A stretch of DNA of 9,160 bases from JAAYZQ01 sp041300865 (GTDB lineage: Bacteria; Chloroflexota; Anaerolineae; JAAYZQ01): NCBI GenBank assembly GCA_041300865.1, contig JBFYTF010000505.1, positions 1 through 9,160 on the forward strand. Reading direction: 5' to 3'. The notes below the pieces were generated by a model. That model saw only the letters and a program-made list of their open reading frames with translations. It had not been told where the DNA came from and made no database searches. The position numbers and the translations under genes are program-made. Below, one piece after another: positions 1 to 6,911 of this stretch (its first letter is position 1; every line of letters starts with the position of its first letter).

Positions 1-1082
1 ACGGTGCCGGTGATGGGCGCCAGGACAGGTACTCCCTCGTCGGCGCCATAGTCCAGGCCGGCGTGGTAGCTCGTGGGCGGGCCGCCACTGTACGACCGCC
101 GCTGGCCGAAGGGTGAGGTGATGCGCAGCTCGACCCCCGACAGGGGCGGGCTAAAGACGCCTGACCACAGGCGGCTGTCGCTCTGCGTGGCAAAGACCGC
201 GTTCACCTTTTCTCGCTCGATGCGGCCCAGCTCCGGGTCCAGCAGCGACTGCCGCGACGCGGGAACCACGACATTGTAGGTCGTGAAGCTGCCCTGAGTA
301 ACGGTGAACGTCTCCTGCAGCGCGAGCCGGTCGCCTCTCGCCAAGTCTGCCGCTTCCAGCGCCAGGGCATAGGCTCCCGGGGCCGTGAACGGATCGACGC
401 CGGCGAGGGCCCAGTAGCCCTCCTCACCCTCGATAAAGTGCAGCTCCTGGCCCAGAAACCGGCCTGTCAGATCGAGGCCCGCCTCGCTGCGCACCCACAC
501 AACCATGGTCTGCCCCTGCAGCACGGGAGCGGGATCGGCTTCGATCTCGGGCAGCTGTGGCACACCGGCATGGGGCACCACTGGCGGCGGAATCTGCAGC
601 TCCTGGCCCGGCCAGAGCAGGTCCACGCGGGCCAGGTCGTTGGCGTGCTGCAGGTGCCAGACCGTGGTGCCATACTGAAAGGCGAGAAACGGCAGCGTCT
701 CGCCGGGACGAACGGGGTGCAGCCGGCTCTCAGGTCGCGCTTCGGCCTGGGGCACCAACTCCGGTTCGGCGGTCGGGATGCGCAGCCTTTGCCCAACCGA
801 GATGACGCTGGGGTCGGCAATGTCGTTGGCGGCGACGATGGCCTCCACGGTCGAGCCAAACCTCTGGGCGATGGAATAGAGCGTGTCGCCGGACTGCACG
901 ACGTACACCGGCGCCTCGTCGGTCGCTGTGGGAGGAGGAGGATCGTCAGGCAGGATGTCCTGGGCCCACGCCGGCCTGGCGAGGCCGGCGAGGAGGAGGA
1001 CCAGCATGCCGGTGGTGAGGACCCAACCCGCCTGCCAGAGCCAGTGCCCGCCGCTCTGTCGTCTCGTTTCAGGCAAATTCAA
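1..1082 (-). CDS. Secreted LysM / M23-family peptidoglycan endopeptidase (partial)
   Basis: The 3' part is cut by the window edge; 360 codons are visible. From a TTG start the protein has a charged N-terminus (residues 1-8) and a hydrophobic segment (about 14-35) ending ARPAWA-Q, a good signal-peptidase site. A short PPPPT linker follows, then LysM 1 (about 59-103; VVQSGDTLYSIAQRF, VGQRLRIP) and LysM 2 (about 122-165; PGETL, PGQELQIP). A beta-rich stretch (about 188-300) leads into the start of a peptidase M23 domain: ITSPFGQRRSY (321-331) and YHAGLDYGADEGVPVLAP (339-356). H340 and D344 are the first two zinc ligands; the later HxH motif lies beyond the edge. LysM binds peptidoglycan and M23 enzymes cut its peptide cross-links, so it should act outside the membrane. 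The start is inferred: GGAG lies 6 nt before TTG 1082, and TTG 1076 is an alternative. The only nearby ATG (residue 26) falls inside the signal helix. It overlaps the DUF192 gene by 14 bp and closes a five-gene run. Confidence 0.9.
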   Translation of the reverse strand, partial: MNLPETRRQSGGHWLWQAGWVLTTGMLVLLLAGLARPAWAQDILPDDPPPPTATDEAPVYVVQSGDTLYSIAQRFGSTVEAIVAANDIADPSVISVGQRLRIPTAEPELVPQAEARPESRLHPVRPGETLPFLAFQYGTTVWHLQHANDLARVDLLWPGQELQIPPPVVPHAGVPQLPEIEADPAPVLQGQTMVVWVRSEAGLDLTGRFLGQELHFIEGEEGYWALAGVDPFTAPGAYALALEAADLARGDRLALQETFTVTQGSFTTYNVVVPASRQSLLDPELGRIEREKVNAVFATQSDSRLWSGVFSPPLSGVELRITSPFGQRRSYSGGPPTSYHAGLDYGADEGVPVLAPITGT

Positions 1083-1425
1083 TCCGGTCTCCAACTCGCA
1101 CTTTCTCCAGGAGCGAAGGATGGCCTTCGATGTAATACTGGGCCGGTTTGGCGGGAGCGTAGTAGGGCCGGAACGGGCGAGCAAGCGCCTTGTCCACGAC
1201 GCGTTGCTCGCGGTCCAGCCACACGACGGCGATGGGAAAAAAGACAAAGAGCATGTGGATGGCCGCCCGGGCAACGCTCTCCCGGCCCTCGACGAACAGG
1301 TACACCTGCCCACCAGCCAGGGACCGGCGTCCGCGAAACATCAGGCCCCGTCCCCTTTTCCAGAAGGTGTCGCAGCAGACGACGTCGCGGGCCAAGTTCT
1401 CTCCTGTGGTAGCATTGACCATCAT
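1069..1425 (-). CDS. DUF192 family protein (COG1430-like)
   Basis: This 118-residue protein matches the DUF192 fold from end to end. It has an N-terminal VNATTGENLA strand (3-12), the family hallmark RGLMFR (26-31), the IHMLFVFFPIAVVWLD core (56-71) and a C-terminal VRVGDRIEFA (109-118). DUF192 proteins are small beta proteins of unknown biochemical role, often exported. This copy has no signal peptide and should be cytoplasmic unless the start is wrong. Two consecutive ATG codons (1425 and 1422) could serve; the first is used here, with a weak GTGAGG 5 nt upstream. It starts 18 bp after the HD-domain gene stops, and its stop region lies inside the start region of the LysM/M23 gene, so the two may be translationally coupled. 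Family assignment is firm; function is unknown. Confidence 0.88.
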   Translation of the reverse strand: MMVNATTGENLARDVVCCDTFWKRGRGLMFRGRRSLAGGQVYLFVEGRESVARAAIHMLFVFFPIAVVWLDREQRVVDKALARPFRPYYAPAKPAQYYIEGHPSLLEKVRVGDRIEFA

Positions 1426-1443
1426 GCCGGCCTCACCCGCAGC

Positions 1444-2025
1444 CTAGCTGCCGGGTCGCAGCGACCTGAGCTGGGCATAGATCTCGCCCGAGACGGCATA
1501 GTGCCAGCTCAGGCCGTCTATGGCCTGCCAGAACTCGTCGAGACCGCGGCTGCCCGCCTGCTCGTAGCGCAGGCACTGGACCATCATCTCCAGCTTGTCG
1601 GCGTCGCGCACCAGCCGGCCCTCGGGGCTGCTGCGGTCCTCGAACTCTTGCCACAGCACCCGCAGGCGGGCGGCACCCGGCAGGGGCGCCAATATGCCCG
1701 CCAGAGCCTGCGCCTCGGCCTTGCTCTTGACCTCGGCGGGGATGAGGCGGGCGGCAGAGGCGGGCAGGTCGGTGAGGCGTGCCTCTGCCAGATCGTGGAG
1801 CAGGGCGATGATGAGCACCTTTTCCAGGTTCAGGCCTGGCTCCCCGGGCCCGGCACCCGGCTGGAGCACGTCCACGAGGGCCAGAGCCACGAGGACCACG
1901 CCGAAGCTGTGCTCGGCCACGCTCTCGGTGTAGGGCACGCCGCGCATCGCCCAACCTGCACGGGGCATGCGCTTGAGAGTCGCGCCTTCCAACAACAGCT
2001 CGGCAACGGCCCGCGGGTCTGTCAT
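1444..2025 (-). CDS. HD-domain phosphohydrolase (YfbR/HDDC2-like 5'-nucleotidase)
   Basis: This is a 193-residue protein. It shows the HD-superfamily metal site in order: H39 in ESVAEHSF (35-41 region), H77-D78 in LLHDLAEA (75-82) and D141 in RDADKLEMM (140-148). The upstream motif RAGWAMRGVPYTES (22-35) and the glutamate of DLAEA are typical of the YfbR/HDDC2 branch. Members of that branch remove phosphate from deoxynucleoside 5'-monophosphates using a divalent metal. Length fits the family (about 190-200). The ATG start overlaps the stop codon of the mutase-like gene as ATGA, which fixes it better than any upstream in-frame start and implies coupled translation. It is cytoplasmic, with no membrane segment. 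The family is secure; the exact substrate (dNMP or another nucleotide) is inferred, though next to an adenosine-specific kinase gene a nucleotide substrate is plausible. Confidence 0.88.
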   Translation of the reverse strand: MTDPRAVAELLLEGATLKRMPRAGWAMRGVPYTESVAEHSFGVVLVALALVDVLQPGAGPGEPGLNLEKVLIIALLHDLAEARLTDLPASAARLIPAEVKSKAEAQALAGILAPLPGAARLRVLWQEFEDRSSPEGRLVRDADKLEMMVQCLRYEQAGSRGLDEFWQAIDGLSWHYAVSGEIYAQLRSLRPGS

Positions 2026-2972
2026 GGCGCCTGTTCGCCCTCGCCGGGCGATAACAAACCCAGGATGGCGGGGGCCACGTCGGTAATTGCCGTGGCGCGC
2101 CGAAAGCGCCCGGCCCCCGGTCCCACGGCCAAGAGGGGCACGGGGTTGGCCGTATGCATCTTGGTCGTCGTATCCTCCAGGTTGCCGTGGTCGCTGCACA
2201 GCACGAGGGTTGTGCCGGGCGCGCGGTGAGCGAGCAGACCGCCCAGGAAGTCGTCGAGGAGGCCCAGCACCCACGCGGGCTCGATGCGGCGGTGGCCGGC
2301 CAGATCGGGCAGGAAAGACTCGAACAGCAGCAGGTCGAACTCGGCCGCCAGGCACGCCAGCCGCCTCCCGGCCTCGGCGGCCTCCACCAGCGGCAGCTCG
2401 TAACCCAGGTGGGTTGAGGCGATCTCGTGGGTAATGTCCCACAACGCGGCGCGTCCCTGGGCCAGGTCTTCAAGGGTGGGCATCTCCAGGCCGGCGGCCA
2501 TGGCCGTCAACGTGGAGGCAGCCAGGCGGCGCTTGCCGTCGCGGATCATCTGCCAGAACCGCTCAGAGTGAGCATTGGCAAAGCAAACCCGGTTTCCACC
2601 GGCGGCGGCGCGCTTCAGAACGCTGTGCTCGGCAATCACCTCGCGCAGGCGGGCCGTGGGATGAGCCGTGACGTGCTCGCCCAGGAGTGCGGCGGCGTTC
2701 ACCCCGGTAAAGAGGGAGGTCTGGCCGGTGGCACTCTGGGGCAGGCCGGGCACGCCGAGGCAGGCGTCGACAGCACGCAGCACGAGGCCGTTACCCGTCA
2801 CGGGGGCAGGCAGCGCGTCCAGCGCGGCCACCGTCTCCAGGACGAGCGGCCCGGCCAACAGGCGCGCGAGGTGCGGCATGGGCACTGTGCTCAGCGGGTT
2901 ATCGGGCCCCGCGGGCGCCAGCCCCAAGCCGTCGAGGAATAGAAAGAGCACGCCCTGGCTCGAGTGCGGCAT
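2022..2972 (-). CDS. Alkaline-phosphatase-superfamily metalloenzyme (phosphoglycerate/phosphopentomutase-like)
   Basis: This is a 316-residue protein with the alkaline-phosphatase-superfamily metal-site order. FLFLDGLGLAP (10-20) supplies the first metal aspartate D14. QSATGQTSLFTG (79-90) carries the probable Ser/Thr nucleophile. FLPDLAGHR (220-228) gives D223 and H227. CSDHGNLED (259-267) gives D261 and H262, with H273 just after. That order is shared by cofactor-independent phosphoglycerate mutase, phosphopentomutase and related phosphohydrolases. It is much shorter than classical iPGM (about 510) and lacks a clear inserted transferase domain, so it is better called a generic metalloenzyme than GpmI. 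The ATG at 2972 puts the metal aspartate at the usual distance from the N-terminus and follows the kinase stop by 5 bp. A longer reading upstream would overlap the kinase with low-quality sequence. The 3' end overlaps the HD gene as ATGA. Phosphoryl transfer or hydrolysis on a small phosphate ester is likely; the substrate cannot be read from sequence. Confidence 0.85.
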   Translation of the reverse strand: MPHSSQGVLFLFLDGLGLAPAGPDNPLSTVPMPHLARLLAGPLVLETVAALDALPAPVTGNGLVLRAVDACLGVPGLPQSATGQTSLFTGVNAAALLGEHVTAHPTARLREVIAEHSVLKRAAAGGNRVCFANAHSERFWQMIRDGKRRLAASTLTAMAAGLEMPTLEDLAQGRAALWDITHEIASTHLGYELPLVEAAEAGRRLACLAAEFDLLLFESFLPDLAGHRRIEPAWVLGLLDDFLGGLLAHRAPGTTLVLCSDHGNLEDTTTKMHTANPVPLLAVGPGAGRFRRATAITDVAPAILGLLSPGEGEQAP

Positions 2973-2977
2973 AGGCC

Positions 2978-3463
2978 CTACAACTTGTAGCCGATGGCCC
3001 GCAGGAAGCCCTTGCGCCACGCCAGCCCCCGGTCGTCCTCGACACCTTTCGGCGAAGCGCCGTCGATGACGCCCAGGACACCTCGACCCAGCTCGGCCTC
3101 GGCGACCACCACCTGGGTGGGGTTGGCCGTCGCGCAAAAGATGTGGCACACCTCGGGTACCATCTTGAGCGCGTTCAACACGTTGATGGGATAAAAACCC
3201 TGGGCCAAGAAGAGGATGAACGTGTGGCCGGCAGCGATGGCGACGGCGTTCTTTTTGGCCAGTTCTATCATCGCATCGTCAGTACCCGTCAGACGCACCA
3301 GGCACTCGCCCGACGCCTCGTTGAACGCCAGTCCGAACTTGATGCCGGGCACGGTGTTGACCATTGCTTCGTGGATATCCTCAACACTCTTGATAAAGTG
3401 CGTCTGGCCCAGGATAAAGTTGATGGCCTCCGGCTTTTCCACGGGCACAAGTTTCAGCTCCAT
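2978..3463 (-). CDS. Adenosine-specific kinase (DUF355 / PF04008, COG1839)
   Basis: This 161-residue protein matches the family along its full length. It has IKFGLAFNEASGECLVR (41-57), a Gly-Thr-Asp segment (60-63), NAVAIAAGHTFILFL (72-86), QGFYPINVLNALKMVPEVC (88-106), ATANPTQVVVAEAELGRGVLG (111-131) and VIDGASPKGVE (132-142). The family is named adenosine-specific kinase from a structural study of an archaeal member; it is widespread in archaea and in some bacterial phyla and has little sequence in common with ribokinase-type adenosine kinases. The ATG at 3463 has a strong GGGGGAGGAT site just upstream, which rules out the longer reading. It is the first gene of a five-gene run and has a possible promoter about 40 bp upstream. 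The family is certain; the in vivo reaction rests on limited published work. Confidence 0.9.
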   Translation of the reverse strand: MELKLVPVEKPEAINFILGQTHFIKSVEDIHEAMVNTVPGIKFGLAFNEASGECLVRLTGTDDAMIELAKKNAVAIAAGHTFILFLAQGFYPINVLNALKMVPEVCHIFCATANPTQVVVAEAELGRGVLGVIDGASPKGVEDDRGLAWRKGFLRAIGYKL

Positions 3464-3499
3464 GGCAGATCCTCCCCCACAACTCGGCAATTGACGCTT

Positions 3500-3508
3500 A
3501 TTCTAACA
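3500..3508 (-). promoter_or_regulatory. Possible extended -10 promoter for the adenosine-kinase operon
   Basis: On the minus strand the sequence TGTTAGAAT reads as a TGn extension plus a TAGAAT -10 box, 5/6 to consensus. The region 17-18 bp upstream offers only TTCCCT/TTTCCC as a -35, 3/6 matches, so the extended -10 would carry the site. The predicted start is about 30 nt before the ATG, leaving room for the GGGGGAGG ribosome binding site. It lies in the 74-bp gap after the surface-protein gene, where a new transcript is expected. Confidence 0.4.
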
Positions 3509-3518
3509 CACTTCTCGC

Positions 3519-3538
3519 GGCCAGGGAAAACTCTGGCC
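3519..3538 (-). terminator. Weak hairpin at the end of the surface-protein gene
   Basis: GGCCAG (3519-3524) and CTGGCC (3533-3538) form a perfect 6-bp stem with an 8-base spacer. In the minus-strand transcript this begins at the last base of the TAG stop codon of the secreted-protein gene. There is no T-run after it, so intrinsic termination would be inefficient. It may protect the 3' end, or be chance in GC-rich DNA. Confidence 0.3.
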
Positions 3539-5286
3539 TAGAACTGACGGTTCAGCAGCGGCAGGTAGGCCTTGAAAGGTCCGCCGGGGGTTGGCGCCAG
3601 GCGCACCTCGTCCAGGTACAACACCGCCGCGGGCGCTTGCCCGTCCTCAAGCAGGCGAAACTCGACGCTGACGTTCCCGGTCAAGAACGCATCGGCCGGG
3701 CCAGGCCGCCAGGTGAAGAACTGCCAGCCTTCGGCCGCCAGGGAGGGCCGTAGGACCCCGGTGCCGGGCACGAGCGCGCTGGAAGAAGAGGGCTCCGCGA
3801 CCCGGTCGCCATCTACCGTCACCAACACCTCAAACGTGTCGCCGGGGCCGGCGGTTTCCGCCCGGTACCAGAAGGCGAGGGCGGGCTCCCAGGCATCGCC
3901 GATCGCGGCCGTCTGGCCCACGCTGGCCGTGGACTGGGACGGGGCCAGGCGCACTGCCCCGTGCCCGGTATGCGCCTGGTCGCCCACGGCCTGCACTCCC
4001 GGCCCATATGACCAATCCTCGAGCCCGGCCTCGAAATCGCCGTTGGCCAGGGCGTCGCCGGGCAGGCTGAGAGTCCAGGTCATGGCCAGCGACTCTTGCG
4101 GGGCAAGGTTCAGGTCGAACAGGGGCGGGGGTGAGGTCCAGCCCTGGGCCGAAGCAGCGACGCTCACCGGTTGGTCGCTGCTGGGGAACGACAGGCTGTA
4201 GGCGCCGCCAGCCTCGCTCGTCGCCGCATAGCCGCTGGCGGAAAGGGCCACCGTGGCCCCGGACAGGGGCCGCCCGTCGTGGCCGAGCACGCGACCCCAC
4301 ACCGTCTCGGTCAGGCCGACAAAGGTCCGCGCGTCGCCTTCGGCCGCATAGGGGCTAAAGAGGTGCGCCCCGTTGGGGTACCTCTGCCAAACGCGCGCCC
4401 GGAAACGATACGCGTGGCCCATGGTGCCGGTGAAGGTGGCGTCTGTGTCTGTTGTCCAGATGAACCAGTCATGCCAGGCACCCTCCGCTTCGTCCAGCCA
4501 TTGCACGTCGTACCAGCGGATGGTGCCGCCGGGGGAGGGCACGGCATTGTCCCACCGGACCCGGAAGCTCGCCTCCGCGGTCTCGGCCGGGGCGACCGCC
4601 GACACTGAGCCTGTCTGGGCCAGAATAGCCGAGTCCAGGAAGCTGAGGTTGAGGAGCGGCAGCCCACCAGACGGGTAGGGGCTGTTCACCCGTATAAAGA
4701 CGGTGACGGTCGACGCCCGGGCGTAGGCCGCGGTGATGGCGTCGATGTCCCAGGGGCCCTCGTCGTGACCGTCGGGCGGGCTCCAGACGATGTCGGCGGA
4801 CCGGGGATCGGTGCCACCCGCGGGATCGATGCCCACCTGCTTGATCATCTTGCCGTCCAGCGCGGGCGGGGCCGAGGTCTGGAAGATGGTGAGCATGGCG
4901 GCGTGAAAGCCGTACCCCCTGCCCGGGACCAAGCCGTCCACCTGCTGCCAGATGCCGGCGTCGTAGGGTTCGGTGGACAGGATCATCTGCGACGTCTCGC
5001 CCTCGATCCTCTCTACCCAGCCGACGCCCAGGTCGCTCGTGGCAAACACCCTGGTGTCCATCCAACAGGGCTCGCTCGTGCCGGTCCAGAAGCGCTGCCA
5101 GTCGTTGGCCACCTGGCAGGGGATGCCCTGGAACTGGGTGTAGGGTGCGGCATATTGCTCGAGTCCGGGGTTGGAGAGGAGTTGGTAGACTACTTCGGCG
5201 GGCGCCACCCGCGCAGCGGGCCGGGGAACAGGGACCACGACGGACGACAAAAGGACGAAAGCCACCAGCATCCTGACCGGCTCCAT
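3538..5286 (-). CDS. Secreted multidomain beta-sandwich protein with carboxypeptidase-regulatory-like domain
   Basis: This is a 582-residue extracellular protein. A signal peptide is visible (MEPVR, then hydrophobic 6-20, with cleavage possible near ARVAPA-E). The order after it is: an N-terminal jelly-roll-like domain (about 34-226, beginning LLSNPGLEQY and ending NLSFLDSAIL); a fibronectin-III-like domain (about 228-323, with RWYDVQWLDE and YRFRARVW); a carboxypeptidase-regulatory/SpaA-like domain (about 328-406; WGRVLGHDGRPLSGATVALS, GGAYSLSFP); and a second carbohydrate-binding-like jelly roll (about 412-565; NGDFEAGLEDWSYG, LYLDEVRL). The tail FKAYLPLLNRQF (571-582) resembles C-terminal YLPL sequences common on exported Chloroflexota proteins. 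No catalytic motif was found, so it is probably a binding or surface-structure protein. Two Cys (57, 74) flank a Trp-rich stretch and may form a disulphide. The start is fixed by a perfect Shine-Dalgarno. The 155 bp upstream hold no convincing promoter; it may be read from the SGNH gene. Confidence 0.85.
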   Translation of the reverse strand: MEPVRMLVAFVLLSSVVVPVPRPAARVAPAEVVYQLLSNPGLEQYAAPYTQFQGIPCQVANDWQRFWTGTSEPCWMDTRVFATSDLGVGWVERIEGETSQMILSTEPYDAGIWQQVDGLVPGRGYGFHAAMLTIFQTSAPPALDGKMIKQVGIDPAGGTDPRSADIVWSPPDGHDEGPWDIDAITAAYARASTVTVFIRVNSPYPSGGLPLLNLSFLDSAILAQTGSVSAVAPAETAEASFRVRWDNAVPSPGGTIRWYDVQWLDEAEGAWHDWFIWTTDTDATFTGTMGHAYRFRARVWQRYPNGAHLFSPYAAEGDARTFVGLTETVWGRVLGHDGRPLSGATVALSASGYAATSEAGGAYSLSFPSSDQPVSVAASAQGWTSPPPLFDLNLAPQESLAMTWTLSLPGDALANGDFEAGLEDWSYGPGVQAVGDQAHTGHGAVRLAPSQSTASVGQTAAIGDAWEPALAFWYRAETAGPGDTFEVLVTVDGDRVAEPSSSSALVPGTGVLRPSLAAEGWQFFTWRPGPADAFLTGNVSVEFRLLEDGQAPAAVLYLDEVRLAPTPGGPFKAYLPLLNRQF

Positions 5287-5303
5287 GATCACCTCCTGTG
5301 ATC
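5284..5303 (-). promoter_or_regulatory. Self-complementary Shine-Dalgarno region and start codon
   Basis: The minus-strand transcript reads GATCACAGGAGGTGATC directly before ATG. AGGAGGTGATC can pair with 11 consecutive bases of the conserved 16S rRNA 3' tail. The flanking GATCAC and GTGATC are perfect inverted repeats around AGGAG, so the mRNA could fold a 6-bp hairpin presenting or hiding the ribosome site. This site decides the start of the secreted-protein gene. Confidence 0.7.
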
Positions 5304-5441
5304 GAGATAAGCGGGTGCCCACGGTGGCGCCCTCGGGGTCTTGTCCGCGCCCTCGCGCCCGACGCCACAACTGCGGCGGGGCGGGCTGCCGCCGGCAGGC
5401 GGCGAGACCGGTAACAGGGCCTCTGAGCGGCCCCGCCGAGA

Positions 5442-6905
5442 TCAGGCCTGGTGGACCAGGGCCGCCATCTCGCCTGCCGGCCTGCCGCCGGTAAAGGACG
5501 GCACCAGGTCGTGGCCGTGCTTCCTGTAGAGCCGGGCGGCCTGCACGCGGGTGCGGCCTTCTGGCCTGCCGGCCCGAACCAGGCCGGTGCTCCATTCGTT
5601 CCATGGGCCGAGCAGGCCGGCGGCTTCGCCGCCAGGCTCGTGGAGCAAGGCCTGCACCAGGTAGGCTGCCAACAGGTGGATCAACGCGGGATCGGTGGGG
5701 GCAACCCGCAGATGCTGCAAAAAGAGCCGGGCCAGCTCCTGTGTGGCCAGGACGTCGGCCAGAGCGGTCACTTTGGCCGGCTCGCCCAACTGGGCCAGCG
5801 CCGGCGGCCAGACCGTGAAGCCGGCGACTACCTCCGGCAGCCCGAGCTCCCGCTGGAACTCGTCGGTGTAGGCACTAGGAGCAAAGAGCACCCCCTGCTC
5901 GCCGTCCCACAGCGCGCGGGGCGCCGGGTAGACGCCGGGGCAGGTGCTCTTGGCCCAGTGAAGCTCGTTGAGCACCGCCAACTGGACGGCAGGACGGGCA
6001 CCGGTCAGCGAAGCAAGCGACTCGTAGGCCTGAGCCAGCAAAGCGGCCAGGTTTCGAGCGCGGGGTTCCCAGCCAGGGCTGCAGCTTACCTGGAGCGAAC
6101 CCTCGCCGAAACTCGACAGCTCGACGCGGGCCGGCACTACCGGCAGCGCGCCCGACGCGGCCCCTTCAGCCTGGGCCAGGGCAGCCAGGATGGTCCGCGC
6201 CCAGAGATCGGCACCCCGAGCGGTGAGATGCACGCCGTCAAAGGTCAAGTTGAGCCCACGGCGGGCAGCCATGGCTTCGGGGCCGGCCGTGGTGTATCGC
6301 TTGCGGTCCAGCCAGGCGAAAAGCCACTCGCCGGCAAAGTAGCCGGAGGCACGCGGCAAACCCGCCAGCTCTTCCATGGCCGCCTGCCAGACATCGGCCA
6401 GGGGGATGCGCTGCTCGGCGACGACGTGCTTGATCGCGCCGTTAAGGCGGGCAACCTGCTGGCTGAGGGGTAACGAGATCTGTTCGCTGATGGGTCCCAC
6501 GGTGCAGGCCAGAACTCGCGCCCCGGCACGGTGGCAACGGTCGATGAGGGAGCGGTAGGCCGCCGCGAACTGGTCGAGGTCGGGGGTCGCTCGCTGGCCG
6601 GTGCGCAGGCGCCGGACCGCCATCACGATCCTCCATCCCAGGCTGTGGCTCGTAAGCCAGGGCCACCAGACGTCGTTGGTGCCGACGGCCAGGATGACCC
6701 AGTCGGGCCGGTATTCCTGCAGCAGGTGCTCGATGCGAGCCTCAAGCGCCGACACCGTGTCGCCGCTCTGGCCGGCATTGATCACCCTGGCATCAAGCTC
6801 AGGACTGCCGGCGGCAAGCGCCTGGTACACACGCGCCACAAAGCTCTCGCCATAGACGCCTTCGACGAGGCTGTCACCGGCAAAAAGGTAAACGTTGTCC
6901 TCCAT
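5442..6905 (-). CDS. Cytoplasmic SGNH (GDSL-type) hydrolase with extra C-terminal domain
   Basis: This is a 487-residue protein in two parts. Residues 1-245 are an SGNH hydrolase: FAGDSLVEG (8-16, nucleophile S12), NAGQSGDT (43-50, oxyanion G46), VGTNDVWWP (74-82, N77) and FDGVHLTARG (222-231, D223 and H226). All four conserved blocks and the catalytic triad are present, so an esterase/lipase or acyl/acetyl hydrolase activity is expected. There is no signal peptide; the GDSL strand begins almost at the initiator Met, so the enzyme is probably intracellular. Residues about 257-487 are a second domain not usual in this family. Its TQELARLFLQHL (388-399) resembles a zinc-peptidase helix with both HExxH histidines replaced. 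The ATG lies 6 bp after the stop of the small membrane-protein gene, suggesting co-transcription. Substrate unknown. Confidence 0.87.
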   Translation of the reverse strand: MEDNVYLFAGDSLVEGVYGESFVARVYQALAAGSPELDARVINAGQSGDTVSALEARIEHLLQEYRPDWVILAVGTNDVWWPWLTSHSLGWRIVMAVRRLRTGQRATPDLDQFAAAYRSLIDRCHRAGARVLACTVGPISEQISLPLSQQVARLNGAIKHVVAEQRIPLADVWQAAMEELAGLPRASGYFAGEWLFAWLDRKRYTTAGPEAMAARRGLNLTFDGVHLTARGADLWARTILAALAQAEGAASGALPVVPARVELSSFGEGSLQVSCSPGWEPRARNLAALLAQAYESLASLTGARPAVQLAVLNELHWAKSTCPGVYPAPRALWDGEQGVLFAPSAYTDEFQRELGLPEVVAGFTVWPPALAQLGEPAKVTALADVLATQELARLFLQHLRVAPTDPALIHLLAAYLVQALLHEPGGEAAGLLGPWNEWSTGLVRAGRPEGRTRVQAARLYRKHGHDLVPSFTGGRPAGEMAALVHQA

Positions 6906-6911
6906 GAACGA

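Noticed and set aside
438..1412. A plus-strand open frame of 324 codons
   Set aside because: It is antisense to the LysM/M23 gene, whose frame shows clear LysM and M23 motifs. The antisense product is low-complexity with no known motif.
883..2229. A long plus-strand open frame of 448 codons
   Set aside because: It lies antisense to the M23, DUF192, HD and mutase-like genes, has no recognisable domain or ribosome site, and is rich in Arg, Pro, Gly and His as expected of a GC-driven shadow.
2026..2442. Upstream extension of the HD-domain gene
   Set aside because: The frame stays open to 2442, but the extension overlaps the mutase-like coding sequence and is low-complexity. The ATGA overlap at 2022-2025 is the natural start.
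1433..2473. A minus-strand open frame of 346 codons overlapping the HD and mutase-like genes
   Set aside because: It crosses both well-supported genes in a different frame and gives an Arg/Pro-rich product without domains.
2973..3149. Upstream extension of the mutase-like gene
   Set aside because: It overlaps the adenosine-specific kinase and adds an Arg/Gly-rich stretch unlike the family; the metal aspartate is normally near the N-terminus.
5304..5441. Promoter or terminator between the SGNH and secreted-protein genes
   Set aside because: A weak CTGCC-GCC-GGCAG hairpin and a lone CTTATC are present, but no convincing -10/-35 pair or T-tract was found.
5287..5604. Upstream extension of the secreted-protein gene
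   Set aside because: It would bury the signal peptide and bypass the perfect Shine-Dalgarno before 5286, and it runs into the SGNH gene.
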